The position numbers and the translations under genes were made by a program. A stretch of 64,000 nt of DNA from Acanthosepion esculentum (Eukaryota; Mollusca; Cephalopoda; Sepiida; Sepiidae), in NCBI GenBank assembly GCA_964036315.1, contig OZ038511.1, positions 641,729-705,728 on the forward strand, given 5' to 3'. The notes under the pieces were generated by a model. The model saw only the letters and a program-made list of their open reading frames with translations, did no database searches and was not told the origin of the DNA. This document shows positions 46,454 through 58,700 of the stretch, piece after piece. Numbering within the stretch: position 1 is the first letter of the stretch; every line of letters begins with the position of its first letter.

Positions 46454-47648
46454 TCATTATAGTAATTCATAAAGTCTAGATGAATCCTCAACAGAATGCA
46501 GAAAGCATTGGACAACCATTTTTCATCCTTTTTTTTGACAGTTGTCATCTTAAATAATAGAATCCATCATTAAATATAAAATGCTGTTTGTTGATACATG
46601 TCCAAAACCTTTGCTCATAGATTTTTCTATTTTATTGTTAATAAATTTATGTCTAGGCAAACATTTCTTTATTTTCATTATACAGAATATATCCTAAGTA
46701 TTTACTATATTCAAATCAAGTTTTACGTTTGTAGCAATAATAGAAATTATTATTTTTTTAAAATGTTTAATACTGTTGTTTTATTTCACTTGTATTTACC
46801 AATAAATTTATCTATCATTAAACATTTCTTTATTTTTTATTATGCATGTTGGTTCCAATCCAACACATCCCCCCCATCCCAAAACTGTACAGATGTATGC
46901 TGGGATTTCTTCCTAGTCAATATCATAGGCTATTTCTCGGTCTCATCTGACTTAGTTCTTTTCTTTCTTGTCTGGAAGTCAGAATGTTCTGATTGTTGGT
47001 CTGTATCTCCCTTTTGTGTGTTAACACCAATTCTTGGTAAACCTTTTTGTCTCATTCCTGTTGCTTTGCTGACTTTTGTCTTCTTGCAGATATTGTTTGT
47101 TTAGTATTATTTTGGCCTGTTCTTTTCTTTCTTTATGTTATTGTGTATTGTAAACTTTGTCAATTTTGTTTGTTGGGCATTTCTGCCAATTACATTTAAC
47201 CATGGGCAATTACTCTACAAGGGATAATAAATTGTAAGTATTTACTAAATGCAGATCAAGATTTAGGTTAATAGAAATAATAGAAATTATTATTTTCTGA
47301 AAAAGTACTGACATATTGCAAATGAAAATCATTTTTTGTAACAATCTTTTGTAGAAGAATACAATATAAATCAAGAAAAGATGGTAAAATTTGTGTCATA
47401 TTCACAAAAGCCTTTCAAAATAATGGACCTTTGGTTCTAAATGTTGGTAAAATAGATTATTTTCGATACCTTATTCAAATTCACCTCCTGTTTGTAAATT
47501 ACATTAAAATAAATATAAAAAAAATATTAGATTTTAAAATCCCTTCTTGACTTTTGGGACATGCAATAAAAGGCAATTTATTTGTATAACATTCCCATGA
47601 GGAACTTACTTTATTCTGATACAATGATGTCTATGGAAAGGAAAACTA
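46454..47648. other. Non-coding stretch with a short direct repeat
   Basis: AAGTATTTACTA...AATAATAGAAATTATTATTT occurs at about 46695-46755 and again at about 47236-47297. AATAAATTTAT...TTTCTTTATTTT also recurs (46640, 46800). There is no gene. Confidence 0.6.
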
Positions 47649-48000
47649 CATTATTTACATTATTTGGACTATTGTCCTCATCTTTGTCGCCATATTTATT
47701 ACAACGTTTCAGCCGTTGTACGCTCCAGCCTTCTTCGGGTGGTTGGAATGTCGAACTGAACCCATTATTTCGCTCACTGGGGTAGACTGTTCTAATTATC
47801 AGTTATCTCCTGTTAATTTTTCACTCTGAAAGTTCTCCACTGCCTTAACCAGGTATTGAACTCACACCCCAGTGAGCAAAATGAAGGATTCAGTTTGACA
47901 TTCCAGCCACCTGAAGAAGGCCGGAGCGTACAACGGCCGAAACGTTGTAATAAATATGGCGACAAAGATGAGTTCAATAGTCCGAATAATGTAAATAATG
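47649..48000. repeat. Head-to-head PLE-terminus hairpin, about 135-bp arms
   Basis: 47649-47783 is reverse-complementary to 47866-48000 around an 82-bp spacer. Each arm carries, reading outward, CCAGTGAGC, GACATTCCA, CTGAAGAAGGCC (CCGAAGAAGGCT in the left arm), a GGCCG/CGGCC hairpin, GAAACGTTG and AATAAATATGGCGACAAAG. The core resembles a hammerhead (CUGANGA, stem II, GAAA, minimal stem III ACGU) but has an extra A before stem II and a poor stem I. The same block is at 55077-55312 and decayed at 3861 and 14270. Confidence 0.88.
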
Positions 48001-48637
48001 TACATAATACTTCATCTCAGAAATATAGATAGATATTAAAGGAAAACTAATATTATCAAAAAAACAAACCAAAATCAGTTCAAAAATCAAATCTAAAATT
48101 GGAATAAGACATTGGATAAATAATTGGCAATATGAAGAATATATCTGCAGAACTCTATATTACAATTAAAGTTTTTTTTTCATATATTTGGACAGCTCTG
48201 TGGGAATTTTTACCAGGGATGACTGTTTTCAGCAACTTCTGGCAGTAGAATAAAATAGTTGTAAGTTTAAAAAAAAAATTTCTGGAAAACCTTATGAATT
48301 CTAAGAATGATAGAATATTTTATTTGATAAATGTTCAGAAGTAATGTCATTGTTTTTTTTTGTCTTTTTTGCTTATTGCATGAAAATGTTTAGAATTTAT
48401 TTATCAATATTTGTATTGTTTTTATTATTATTATTGTTTTTATTTGTATAAAATGTTTCTGCAATGAACAAGCAAAATATTTTTGATGCAAGGAAAGAAC
48501 AACTTTTTCCAAGAAAATTCAACAAATGTTATTTGAAATTATAAGACAAAGTAGATTAATTATTCAGATTAAATTCCTCATCTTTGTTGTTTTTATTATT
48601 ACTTTTGTTTTCTCTAGATTTGTTTTGCTAATATATA
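48001..48637. other. Non-coding spacer
   Basis: Nothing recognisable. Confidence 0.5.
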
Positions 48638-48643
48638 CATACA

Positions 48644-48727
<84 letters not shown>

Positions 48728-48760
48728 CATATATATATATATACATACATATATATATAT

Positions 48761-48799
<39 letters not shown>
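48638..48799. repeat. Long (TA)n tract with CATACATA interruptions
   Basis: About 160 bp of TA with four regularly spaced ACATACA interruptions. Tyr-Ile frames across it are artefacts. Confidence 0.98.
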
Positions 48800-48801
<2 letters not shown>

Positions 48802-48807
48802 GTAGTT

Positions 48808-49080
48808 TGAATGAAGGAAGAATAGAAGATGGAATGTCACTTACCTTGTGGTAGGAGAGAAGAAGAAACAGCGATAGGCAGCAATTTTGTTTATAGAAAG
48901 AGATTGCAGAAAGAGATGAATTATGGAAAGGAAGAAAAGCTATAAAGTTTGACTGAAAATAGGAGTCAACCATTTTGTTCATTTCATGCAAGAAAGAGAG
49001 ATGAATAGAGAGATTTGAGAGAAAAAAGGACAAGAGAGATGCTGGAAGAACGTTTTTTTATTTTTATTTTTTGAACCACA
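48808..49080 (+). repeat. Gypsy-3 5' LTR
   Basis: Starts TGAATGAAGGAA and ends TTGAACCACA. Shares GAAAAGCTATAAAG and TTTTTATTTTTATTTTTTGA with the 3' LTR. GCTATAAAG is a plausible TATA box. The 5' end lies 8 bases after the TA tract. Confidence 0.9.
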
Positions 49081-49124
49081 AGCTATTTTGGCAATATAGA
49101 GTCTGGAATGGGGAGACTGAGTAG

Positions 49125-49275
49125 GGACATGATACCACCGTTTAGCAAAGAAATTGATATAGTTATGTGGATAAAGAAAGTGAAATTGGCTGCCAAGTTT
49201 CAAAAAGTGTCAGACCTTGTTAGTTTCCTTCCATTTTTTTTTTAGGGGATGCACTTGCCCTCTAACTTGAAATGA
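49125..49275 (+). pseudogene. gag: Gypsy-3 gag N-terminal remnant
   Basis: It reads MIPPFSKEIDIVMWIKKVKL and LAAKFQKVSDLVSFLP, then after a T-run frameshift GDALALxxEMSDV. The 'PPF..E.D...W' start and 'GDALAL' word are typical of Gag capsids in this branch. The rest of gag is missing. Confidence 0.65.
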
Positions 49276-49319
49276 GTGATGTGACCGGGACTTGGCACAT
49301 CCTTAAAATGAAAACAGGA

Positions 49320-49560
49320 GTAGTGTGGTACAATGTTAGTAGTATTGCTACAGGTGTAGTCATAGACATTGGTGGCAGAAGATGCAGCATGGCTGAGAAA
49401 AAAGGACGATTGTAACCCTATCAGTATAGTTGAATTAGATGCTGTGCTAAAAAGCATTAATTTGGCTTTAAATTTGGGGTTAAGAGAGGTGAAAGTAAGG
49501 ACTGATTCAGCCAAAGTACTAAGTTGAGTGAGCTCTAGTCTAGAGGTGAGCAGGAGAATA
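49320..49560 (+). pseudogene. pol: Gypsy-3 RNase H remnant
   Basis: NVSSIATGVVIDIGG, then in another frame VELDA-VLKSINLAL-like sequence (about 49428-49470) and a VSSSLE end, in line with the Gypsy-2 DASSLA...AELDATLKGVNLAL arrangement. The first catalytic Asp is Asn here. Confidence 0.7.
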
Positions 49561-49774
49561 CAGAAAAAAAGGTGCTGGAGAAATGATAGCGAAGCAGAGA
49601 TTAGGAATACTGGGTGAGTTGATATCCAAATTTGGATTATGAATGAAAGCAATGTTTGTGTCTTCAGAAAGAAATAAGGTAGATGTATTAACTGAAGTAA
49701 ACAAAAAGTGGTTGGTCATCAATGAGGAGGAAGAATCTCCAATATGCTGTCTAGGGACCAGAGAACTAGAAGAG

Positions 49775-50362
49775 TTGCACAGCATGCATCATACGGGAGG
49801 GGACAGGACTCTATATTTGGTGTAAAAAGTTGATGCACTCGTAAAAAGCGAGGAAGTCCAAAGGGTGGTCAGGAACTGTATTAGATTTTCAATTGATTGT
49901 CCCTACCATGAACATGCACGATCCTTGTGAGATTGGAATGACAAACAATTGGATGACGTTAATTGTCGGTATAACACATTATCGCAGATGTGTGTATTTG
50001 TCAATGATTGACACAAAGGTCAATTTTCACCTACAAGTGGAGGCACCCAAAAGATATATCCTCTGAATACTGATAAAGAAGTACTGTCCAGAATCCAAAT
50101 AGGGGATGTGGTTTGGGTAAAGCCACTAAATGCATGGTGCATGACGTAATGGCAGAGAGAGGTGGTGACTGAAGTGCAATCATCTAACCACCTGACCGTT
50201 GATGGTATGCCACAGCATATTTTGGATTTAAGGAGAGTCGTTCTTGCAGACAATGATGTGAATGCTGAACATGGAGGAGACAGAAATAAAATAGCACCCA
50301 TGCAAAGACCACAGAGAGTGACAGAAAGTGCTGACTTGGGGGTAAGGCTATGTGTGAAATGA
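49775..50362 (+). pseudogene. pol: Gypsy-3 integrase remnant
   Basis: HHTGGDRTLYLV near 49785-49822 and VQRVVRNC shortly after are the zinc-binding domain. A long decayed stretch with the core mostly lost follows. Then the C-terminal domain: IGDVVWVKP (about 50100) and TVDGMPQHILDLRRVV (50195-50245). Stops and frameshifts are frequent. Confidence 0.75.
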
Positions 50363-50376
50363 TCTTTTAAAATCAT

Positions 50377-50653
50377 TGAATGAAGGAACAAAAAGAGAAA
50401 ATGGAATGTCACATACTTTGTGTTGAGGGAGAAGAAGAACTGGCGACAGGCGGTGATTTATAGAAAGATATTGCAGAAAGAGACAAATTATGGGAAGGAA
50501 GAAAAGCTATAAAGCTTGACTGAAAATAGGAATCAATGATTTTGTTTGCTTCATATGAGGAAAGTTATGAGAGAGGAAGAAGAAAATTTAAGAGTAAGGA
50601 AGGGCAAGAGAGATCCTGGGAGGAGCTTTTTTATTTTTATTTTTTGAACCACA
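50377..50653 (+). repeat. Gypsy-3 3' LTR
   Basis: Homologous to 48808-49080 with many substitutions, which points to an old insertion. Confidence 0.9.
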
Positions 50654-50985
50654 ATGAGCACTGTTGAGTGATAAGCTAATTCTATAAACAACAGCCACCT
50701 GCACTAATGCAAAGCTCTTCAGTAAAATGAATGGAGCACTTTGGCTGATTGGCATTTGTTTACATTTATAAAAACAATATGCTAGATTTAGTTGTGTAAC
50801 TCTACCGAGTGAAGATAGCTCTGGCTGACACCAAATTAATTGTGTTTCAATCCTGGTTTGAGGCATTCGGAAGTCTAGTCGCACTGAGGAGCTGTGATAC
50901 AGCGAAACAGTGCTGTCTGTGAATGACATAATATATATATATATATATATATCTTTATTGTTTTTTAATTCCCTGTAAGCTTGTC
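50654..50985. other. Spacer with (TA)n at 50931-50952
   Basis: Non-coding. Confidence 0.6.
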
Positions 50986-51261
50986 TCACCAGTTTGGTGA
51001 GGAGCTGAGTTTGTTTCTTGTAGTGATATCTATTTTTATGGCCTTTGTTTTGAATAAAGTTCGTAGGCTGTAATGAGGTTTTATGACCTTGTTATCATGC
51101 AGTTTGAGAATTTTGGAGGATTTCAGTCTCCACTTTTTAATATTGTCATCGAAGGTGAAGAGGAGGTGGCAGTTTTGGCCTGGGTTGAAGAATTTAATTT
51201 GTTCCTTTGTAAATTCATGGTTTGAGATATTAATTTTATATATATTAATTACCAAATACAT
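50986..51261 (-). pseudogene. Penelope-like element N-terminal fragment (probable)
   Basis: A 91-codon minus-strand frame contains ISNHEFTKEQIKFFNPGQNC, a pattern like the 'L...QI.FLN.G.NCH' segment near the N-terminus of PLE polyproteins. Basic helical sequence (KKWRLKSSKILKLH) follows. It ends next to (TA)n at 50931-50952. No RT motifs are present and the identification is by pattern only. An unrelated repeat frame is possible. Confidence 0.45.
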
Positions 51262-51749
51262 TATAATATTATTAATTAAACAAAGCTTTTAAGATATTAT
51301 CTGGCTTGCTTTTGTCAAAGCTGACAATGGATATATTAGCATTTTACTACTATTGCTGGAGTAAATTAGTTAATTATGAAAGAATTGATACTCTTTTAGT
51401 TAAATATTTTTTCTTTTATCTATGAACTATTGTGAAATGCAAGTGACAAGACCATATTCAAGAAGAATGACAATGGAGAGTTGGATTTGTGTGAAAATTC
51501 TCCAAGAAAACTCAACTTGAATTCAAACTTGGTTCATTGATTTTTTTGCCAAATTGTTAACCATTAAGTCACCTTCCACTTTAATATCATAACATTAGTC
51601 TGACTATAATTACAGTATAATAATAATTACTTTAATTAGTCTCTTTCATTAGTCATCTTTCTTTTCTATAATCTTTAATTCTTAATTTAAGGAATTTGTT
51701 CTTTGCTGTCGATTTTCACTTCTATAATGATGTGACAGAGAAGAGAGGG

Positions 51750-51751
<2 letters not shown>
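51262..51751. other. Non-coding spacer
   Basis: Nothing recognisable. Confidence 0.5.

Positions 51752-51784
<33 letters not shown>
51752..51784. repeat. (CA)n microsatellite
   Basis: A CA run of about 16 units. Confidence 0.95.
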
Positions 51785-51788
<4 letters not shown>

Positions 51789-53170
51789 TATTTTTTTATT
51801 GAAATTGGAGTGGATCTGAGTAGTGAAATTGGATCAGAGCATTTTTGTTTACTGATGGGAAATCTGATCTAGGGCAGGAGTTGTACCCATTTGGAATTGG
51901 GTCATTAGAAAGACAATGGAAATGGTTGAAATAATTTTTATCGGTTAAAATTATAAATAGAACTTAGTAAGCTATGAGGAACTTTGGAATTCACATGATT
52001 TTGGTTGAAAGTAGCCAGAACCCGTGATAAATGCGTGCGAAGTAGTAGGGCCAAGGGTCGATTATGACCAGCCAGGTTTATCTATATAAACATGTAGTTA
52101 TGCTGAAAAAAGTGGTAGTTTTTGGCTCATCTGTCTTCGAGTGCAGTCGAGCTGGGTGGAGAGATGTTGGAGATTGAAAGTGAGCAGAGTTGAATTGAAG
52201 GCTTGAAGAAGTACAAAAGTGATGTCAGAGATTGGAACAAAACGCCTGCTAATATGTGCTGTTGATATAAGAACGACGAAGCAAATTACTCCTCCAACAT
52301 CTAAGACTACTACTGCTACTATTATTGTTACCACTGGGAACGGAAACATTGAACAAACCACCCCTCTCCTTTAACGAAATTACACAAAGTATTTTCTTTT
52401 GTTTTGTTGATCATTGTTCATATATGAGAGACTGGAGATAATTCTTGAAGAGAGAAGAGAGAATTTGGCCTGAGCAAGACGAATTATTCTCTCCATCTCC
52501 TTGCAGACAGAAGAGGCAGATGGAAGAGAGAGAGACAGTGGAGAGACGAGTAGGAGACTCGAAGTGGAGAGGAAGTGACGTCAGAGATTGGAATGAAGTG
52601 TCCGCTAACACGTACTATTGATATAAGTATCGCTGCTTCTGCTACCACAAAGATTACTACTACTGTTACTACTGCTGAGGTGGAATGCAACTATAAACTT
52701 TAAGCCCCACACAGAAATCTTTATCCCTCCATCGCAAGAGTCATATATCACAGAGAGAGAGAGAGTGTTTGTGATTTTGTCTAGAATCCAGTGTATGAGT
52801 TTTTACGTTAAATACTTTTCTTTTCTGTAACCTGTTTCTTTTCTATACTATTCTTTTCTGCTATATAAAAGACATTAACAATTCAACCATTGAATAGTTG
52901 TTTGTCTGTCTTTCTGCAGATATATATATTTTTTTTTTTGGTGCATTCTAAATTTCTTAGCACAGACTCCCCAGCCGTGTCTACATCTTCAGTCGACCAT
53001 GAATGGATGAACATCACTTCTGCTTTCTGGATCAAACCAAACAACGTGAACAGGAAGCAGTATTAAACCAGTGGACCGATCAAATGATCTATGGATGCTC
53101 GGGGGACCTACGGTTACTCCCTTAAGTTCGGTTAAGACCAAGTAGACACCTCAACCCAGAGAGTAAGAAG
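51785..53170. repeat. Unclassified repeat with internal 356-bp-offset duplication
   Basis: 52219-52340 and 52575-52690 are diverged copies: GTGATGTCAGAGATTGGAA versus GTGACGTCAGAGATTGGAA, then GCTAA...TTGATATAAG and an ACTACTACTGCTACTA-type triplet run. The second copy holds a consensus CRE (TGACGTCA, 52576-52583). CTATATAAACATG (about 52080) and CTATATAAAAGAC (about 52862) look like TATA boxes. The block could be LTRs or a promoter-bearing repeat. No coding frame was found. Confidence 0.55.
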
Positions 53171-54937
53171 TCGGGGGTTGAGGGGTGAAAGTGTTAGAAT
53201 AAGCTGTAATGTTTTCTTTAAACAACAATTTTCTACTTCCTTCCACTGATATGAAAACTTGGCACCGGAAATATGCGATAATATCACATTTGAACACCTG
53301 GCCTGCAAATTCTTGAAAGGTTACATGTAATAAAATCATTGTTTCTTAATTCACATCTTTGCCTTATGAAGTTGTGAAGAAATGTTGGTCTTATCTTTGC
53401 TAATTGAATTGAAAATAAACCTCTCATCAGGAAAGCATTGATGACAGCTTTTTTTTTGTTTTGTTGAGAAAATCAAGACTTGTTTCAGATAAAATCATTG
53501 TTTTCTAACTTCAATCCTATTATTATTGATTGAATTTATTAACTTAAAAGTCATTGCAATGATCTTCAGCTGCAGACAACCAATAATACTGAGAAGATTA
53601 CTTTTCCATTTTAAGTTCATTCTTTCAAACGAGATCATAAAAATAACAGCGTTTCAAAATAAAATTATCTTCTGTTATATCCCGGTAAAATTTATAATGG
53701 TGTTAATGTTTTCAAGGAAGAGCCCCAAATATGTATTTTTGATAATTGCCAAAATAAAGGACATATTTTTTCATAATACATTTATTATGTTAGTGTATAG
53801 ATATAAAATAATTGAATATGTGGCCGATGTTGGTAGTTTTTGTCATATGAATGCTTCAAAATAACATTCGTATGAACTGAATGATTAATGAATCCTTGGA
53901 TACATGATTTTTTAATCTTGACAGTAAGTATTGTAGGTAGTACAAAGAAATGTTTCTTTTGACAACTCTTTCAAATTCAGCAGACTCTCAACTTTGTCAT
54001 AACGAGATTTTCAGTTACGGAATCAGAAACCTGGATCTTGGTAGCCTAGCAATAAACAACAAATAAGCAGGCATTAATTAATGTCCACATTGTAATTTTA
54101 TTATTATAGCTTACCATACAAATCAAAAAGGGATTTCCCATGAGACTGATAATCAGATAATTTTGTTGAACTAAATATCTGTATGTTCTTGTGTAAAAAT
54201 TTTTTTGACGTAAATCGATTCCTTTAAATAGTTTAGAATATTAAGAATTCAGTTAAAATTTAAATTTTTTTCATCTTTCAAGAAAAATAAATTTTTATGA
54301 AATTAAAACTGTTTTGTTGAAAAAAAATTAATTGTTACATCAGCCTTTCTTTTCAGAAATCATTTACTTTCATTCTCCTCTGTAAATTTTTCCTCTTTTA
54401 AACATTGTCTCTCAGTAGAATAGAAACAACAAAATCATTTTATCTTGACTATCATCTACAGCAGAAAAAATATTTGTTAGTCATTGAAGAAAATCAAATA
54501 ATTTCTTTCTTTCAAAAACATAGAAAATAAGAACTGATTCTATTTAGATTTTGAAAATGGCCAAATCCATTTAGACATCTATGGATTTGGGTTATAAAAT
54601 CACAATTTTCAGAACTTGATAGCAGACAATATTTCTTGTGTCAAATTTTTTCTTCTTCAATCTGACTGTTCTTTTTTGCTCAGTCATAATAACAGGTTAA
54701 AAGTTTCAGTCACTGCAAAAAAGCAAAATCAAGTTTTCTGTGGTTAAATATTTGGTTGTACCAAACATATTCCATATTTATTATCACTGAATGGAAGAAA
54801 ATGTTTTTATCATATGAACTGAATGATTAATGAATCCTTCAATACATTAGAATTGGATTTTATGGTTTATTTTGTTAGAAATATGATCATTGGAGGTACA
54901 TAATTATGTATATTTGAATATCTTTTTATGAATTTTG

Positions 54938-54940
<3 letters not shown>
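53171..54940. other. Non-coding stretch
   Basis: CATATGAACTGAATGATTAATGAATCCTT occurs in part twice (about 53868-53900 and about 54811-54840). No gene is visible. Confidence 0.5.

Positions 54941-54989
<49 letters not shown>
54941..54989. repeat. (TA)n microsatellite
   Basis: A TA run about 90 bp before the next hairpin element. Confidence 0.97.
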
Positions 54990-54992
<3 letters not shown>

Positions 54993-55076
54993 GAGAATAA
55001 AGAGAAAAGGAAAACTTATCATAGTCGATGCATTTCATCCTCTGGGGGACTTTATCAAGGCAAATGCAAGGATTTT

Positions 55077-55312
55077 ACACTATTTACATTGTTCAGACTA
55101 TCATCCTCATCTTTGTTGCCATATTTATCACAACACTTCAGCCATTCTATGTTCCATGTGGAACTAAAACAGTCTACTCCAGTGAGCGAAATAAAGGGTT
55201 CTGTCTGACATTCCAACCACCTGAAGAAGTCTGGAGCATACAACGGCTGAAACGCTGTGATAAATATGGCAACAAAGATAAGGATGATAGTATGAACAAT
55301 GTAAATAGTGTA
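55077..55312. repeat. Head-to-head PLE-terminus hairpin, second locus
   Basis: 55077-55151 pairs with 55238-55312 (ACACTATTTACATTGTTCAG against CTGAACAATGTAAATAGTGT with few mismatches). The plus half carries CCAGTGAGCGAAATAAAGGG, GACATTCCAACCAC, CTGAAGAAGTCTGG, CGGCTGAAACGCTG and ATAAATATGGCAACAAAG, the same unit as at 47649-48000. A few lesions disturb the stem II hairpin. Confidence 0.85.
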
Positions 55313-55740
55313 CATAATACCTCATCTCAGAAATATAAACAGAGACTTCAAGGATGTTACTTTATAACTTTTGTTTTGGAATGTCCCAGTCTCCCTATCG
55401 CCTATGTGGACTGAATATATCAGTGTAGATATATATATATAGTTAGCACAGAATATACCTGGGGCTTTGCTTCAGGAATAACTAGCCTGCTAACCAATTC
55501 CCTGTCCTTTAATAATGTATTCTCTTTTACAATAAAATACTCTTCTTTTACCTATGTACATGTTGTTCCTTCACTTGAGTACCAACTTTGTGTGTTTGTA
55601 ACCTCTTTAAAGATACGACAGTCACAAGTAATTATATACAGGAGCAAAAATGCTATTGGTATTTTAAAAATCTTTTAGGTTTAGTAACACTCACAAATAT
55701 TCCTTAGGTCAGTTGAAAAGTTAGGCAAGCTATTTAATAC
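55313..55740. other. Non-coding spacer before the satellite
   Basis: A short (TA)n is at about 55430-55440. Nothing else is recognised. Confidence 0.5.
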
Positions 55741-58700
55741 TGTGCTTAAAATGAGAATGAAAGTAGTAGCCTCTTAAAATGAGAATGAAAGTAGTAGCCT
55801 CTTAAAATGAGAATGAAAGTAGTCGCCTCTTAAAATGAGTATGAAAGTAGTGTCCTCTTAAAATGAGAATGAAAGTATTGGCCCCTGACAATAAGAATGA
55901 ATGTAGTGGCTTCTTAAAATGAGAATGAAAGTAGTGGTCTCGTAAAATGAGAAAAAATGTAGTGGCCACATTGAATGAGATTGAATGTAGTGGCCTCATA
56001 AAGTGAGTATCAAAGTAGTATACTCTTAAAATGAGAATGAAAGTATAGGCCACTTACAATGAGAATGAGTGTAGTGGCTTCATAAAATGTGAATGAAAGT
56101 AGTGGCCATGTAAAATGAGAATGAAAGTAGTGGCCTCTAAAAATGAATATACAAGTACTGTTCTCTAAAAAGGAGAATGAAAGTAGTGGCTTCTTAAAAT
56201 AAGAAAGAAAGTAGTGGCTTCTTAAAATGAGAATGAAAGAAGTGTCCTCTAAAAATGAGTATGAAAGCAGTATCATCTTAAAATGAGAATGAAAGTATTG
56301 ACCACAAACAATGAGAATGAATGTAGTGGCCTTGTAAAATGAGAATGAATGTAGTAGCCACATAAAATGAGAATGAAAGTAGTGTCCTCTTAAAATGAGA
56401 ATGAAAGTATTGGCCCCTGACAATAAGAATGAATGTAGTGGCTTTGTAAAATGAGAATGAAAGTAGGGGCCATGTAAAATGAGAATGAAAGTAGTGGCCT
56501 CTTAAAATGAGAATGAAAACGGCGGCCCATTCCAATGAGAATGAAAGTAGTGGCTTCTTAAAATGAGAATGAAAATAGTGACCTCGTAAAATGAGAATGA
56601 ATGTAGTGGCCATGTAAAATGAGAAAGAAAGTAGTGTCCTCTAAATGTGAGTATGAAAATAGTGTCCTCATGAAATGAGAAAGAAAGTATTGGCTCATGA
56701 TAATAAGAATGAATGTAGTGGCTTCTGAAAATGAAAGTAGTTGCCATCTAAAATGAGAATGTAAGCAGTGGCCACGTAAAATGAGAATGAAAGTAGTGGC
56801 CTCTTAAAGTGAGTATGAAAGTAGTGGCCTCTTAAAGTGAGTATGAAAGTAGTGTCCTCTTAAAGTGAGTATGAAAGTAGTGTCCTCTTAAAATGAGAAT
56901 GAAAGTATTGGCCCCTTACAATAACAATGAAAGTTGTGGCCTCTTAAAATGAGTATGAAATTAGTGTCTTTTTAAAATGAGAATGAAATTAGTGTCTTTT
57001 TAAAATGAGTATGAAATTAGTGTCTTCTTAAAATGAGAATGAATGTAGTGGCTTCTTAAAATGAGTATGAAAGTAGTGTCCTCTTAAAATGAGAATGAAA
57101 GTATTGGCCACTGACAATAAGGATGAATGTAGTCGCTTTGTAAAACGAGAAGGAATGTAGGGGCCACGTAAAATTAGAATGAAAGTAGTGGCCTCTAAAA
57201 AATGCGTATACAAGTAATGTCCTCTTAAGAGGAGAATGTAATTAGTGGCCCCTTCCAATGAGAATGAATGTTGTGGCTTCTTAAAATGAGAAAGAACGTA
57301 GTGGCCTCTTCAAATGAGAATGAAAACAGTGGCCCGTTCCAATGAGAATGAAAGTAGTGGCCTCTTAAAATGAGAATGAAAGTATTGGCCCCTGACAATA
57401 AGAATGAAAGTTGTGGCCTCTTAAAATGAGAATGAAAGTAGTGTCTCTTAAAATGAGAATGAAAGTATTGGCCCCTAACAATAAGAATAAATGTAGTGGC
57501 TTCTTAAAATGAGAATGAAAGTAGTGGCCAGGTAAAATGCGAATGAAAGTAATGGCCTCTTAAAATGATAATGAATGTAGTGGCTTCTTAAAATGAGTAT
57601 GAATGTAGTGTCCTCTAAAAATAAGTATGAAAGTAATGTCCTCTTAAAATGAGAATGAAAGTATTGGCCCCTGACAATAAGAATGAATGCAGTGCCATCT
57701 TAAAATTAGAATGAAAGTAGTGGCCTCGTAATAGGAGAATGAATGTAGTGTCATCTTAAAATGAGTATGAAAAGAAGTGTCCTCTTAAAAAAAGTATGAA
57801 AGTTTTAACCCCTGACAATGAGAATGAATGTAGTGGCGTCATAAAATGAGAATGAAAGTAGTGGCCTCTAAAAATAAGTATACGAGTAGTGTCCTCTTAA
57901 ATGGAGAATGAATGGCCCCTTCCAATGAGAATGAAAGTAGTGGCTTCTTGAATTAAGAAAGAAAGTAGTGGCCTTTTTAAATGAGAATGAAAGCAGTGTC
58001 CTCTTAACATGAGAATGAAAGTATTGACCACAGACAATAAGAATGAATGTAGTGGCCTCGTAAAATGAGAATGAATGTAGTGGCCTCGTAAAATGAGAAT
58101 GAATGTAATTGCCACGTAAAATGAGAATGAAAGTAGTATCCTCTAAAAATGAGTATGAAAGTAGGGTCATCTTAAAATGAGAATGAAAATATTGGAACCT
58201 GACAATAAGAATGAATGTAGTGGCTTCTTAAAATGAGAATGAACGTAGTGGCCATGTAAAATGAGAATGAAGTAGTGGCCTCTAAAAATGAGTATACAAG
58301 TAGTGTCCTCTTAAATGGAGAATGAATGTCGTGGCCCCTTTCAATATAAATGAGTGTAGTGGCTTCTTAAAATAAGAAAGAATGTAGTGGCCTTTTTAAA
58401 TGAGAATGAAAGCAGTGTCCTCTTAAAATGAGTATGAAAGTAGTGTCCTAGTACAATGAGAATGAGAGTATTGGCCCATGACAATAAGAATGAATGTAGT
58501 GGCTTCTTAGAATGAGAATGAAAGTAGTGGCCTCGTAAAAGGAGAATTAATGTAGTGGCCATGTAAAATGAGAATGAAAGTAATGTCCTCTTAAAATCAG
58601 TATGAAAAGTAGTGTCCTCTTTAAATGAGAATGAAAGTATTGGCCACTGACAATAAGAATGAATGTAGTGGCTTCTATAAATGAGAATGAAAGTAGTAAC

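Larger units (their letters stand above)
48808..50653 (+). mobile_element. Internally deleted Gypsy-type LTR element (Gypsy-3)
   Basis: The two LTRs at 48808-49080 and 50377-50653 enclose only about 1.3 kb. The interior keeps a gag start, part of RNase H, part of the integrase zinc domain and the integrase C-terminus, all shifted and stop-ridden, with protease and RT deleted. Its words match Gypsy-2, so it belongs to the same branch. No convincing target duplication is visible. Confidence 0.88.

Noticed and set aside
46598..47104. 168-codon plus-strand frame
   Set aside because: Composition is Phe/Tyr/Ile-rich from AT-rich DNA, it crosses a short direct repeat, and it has no recognisable domain.
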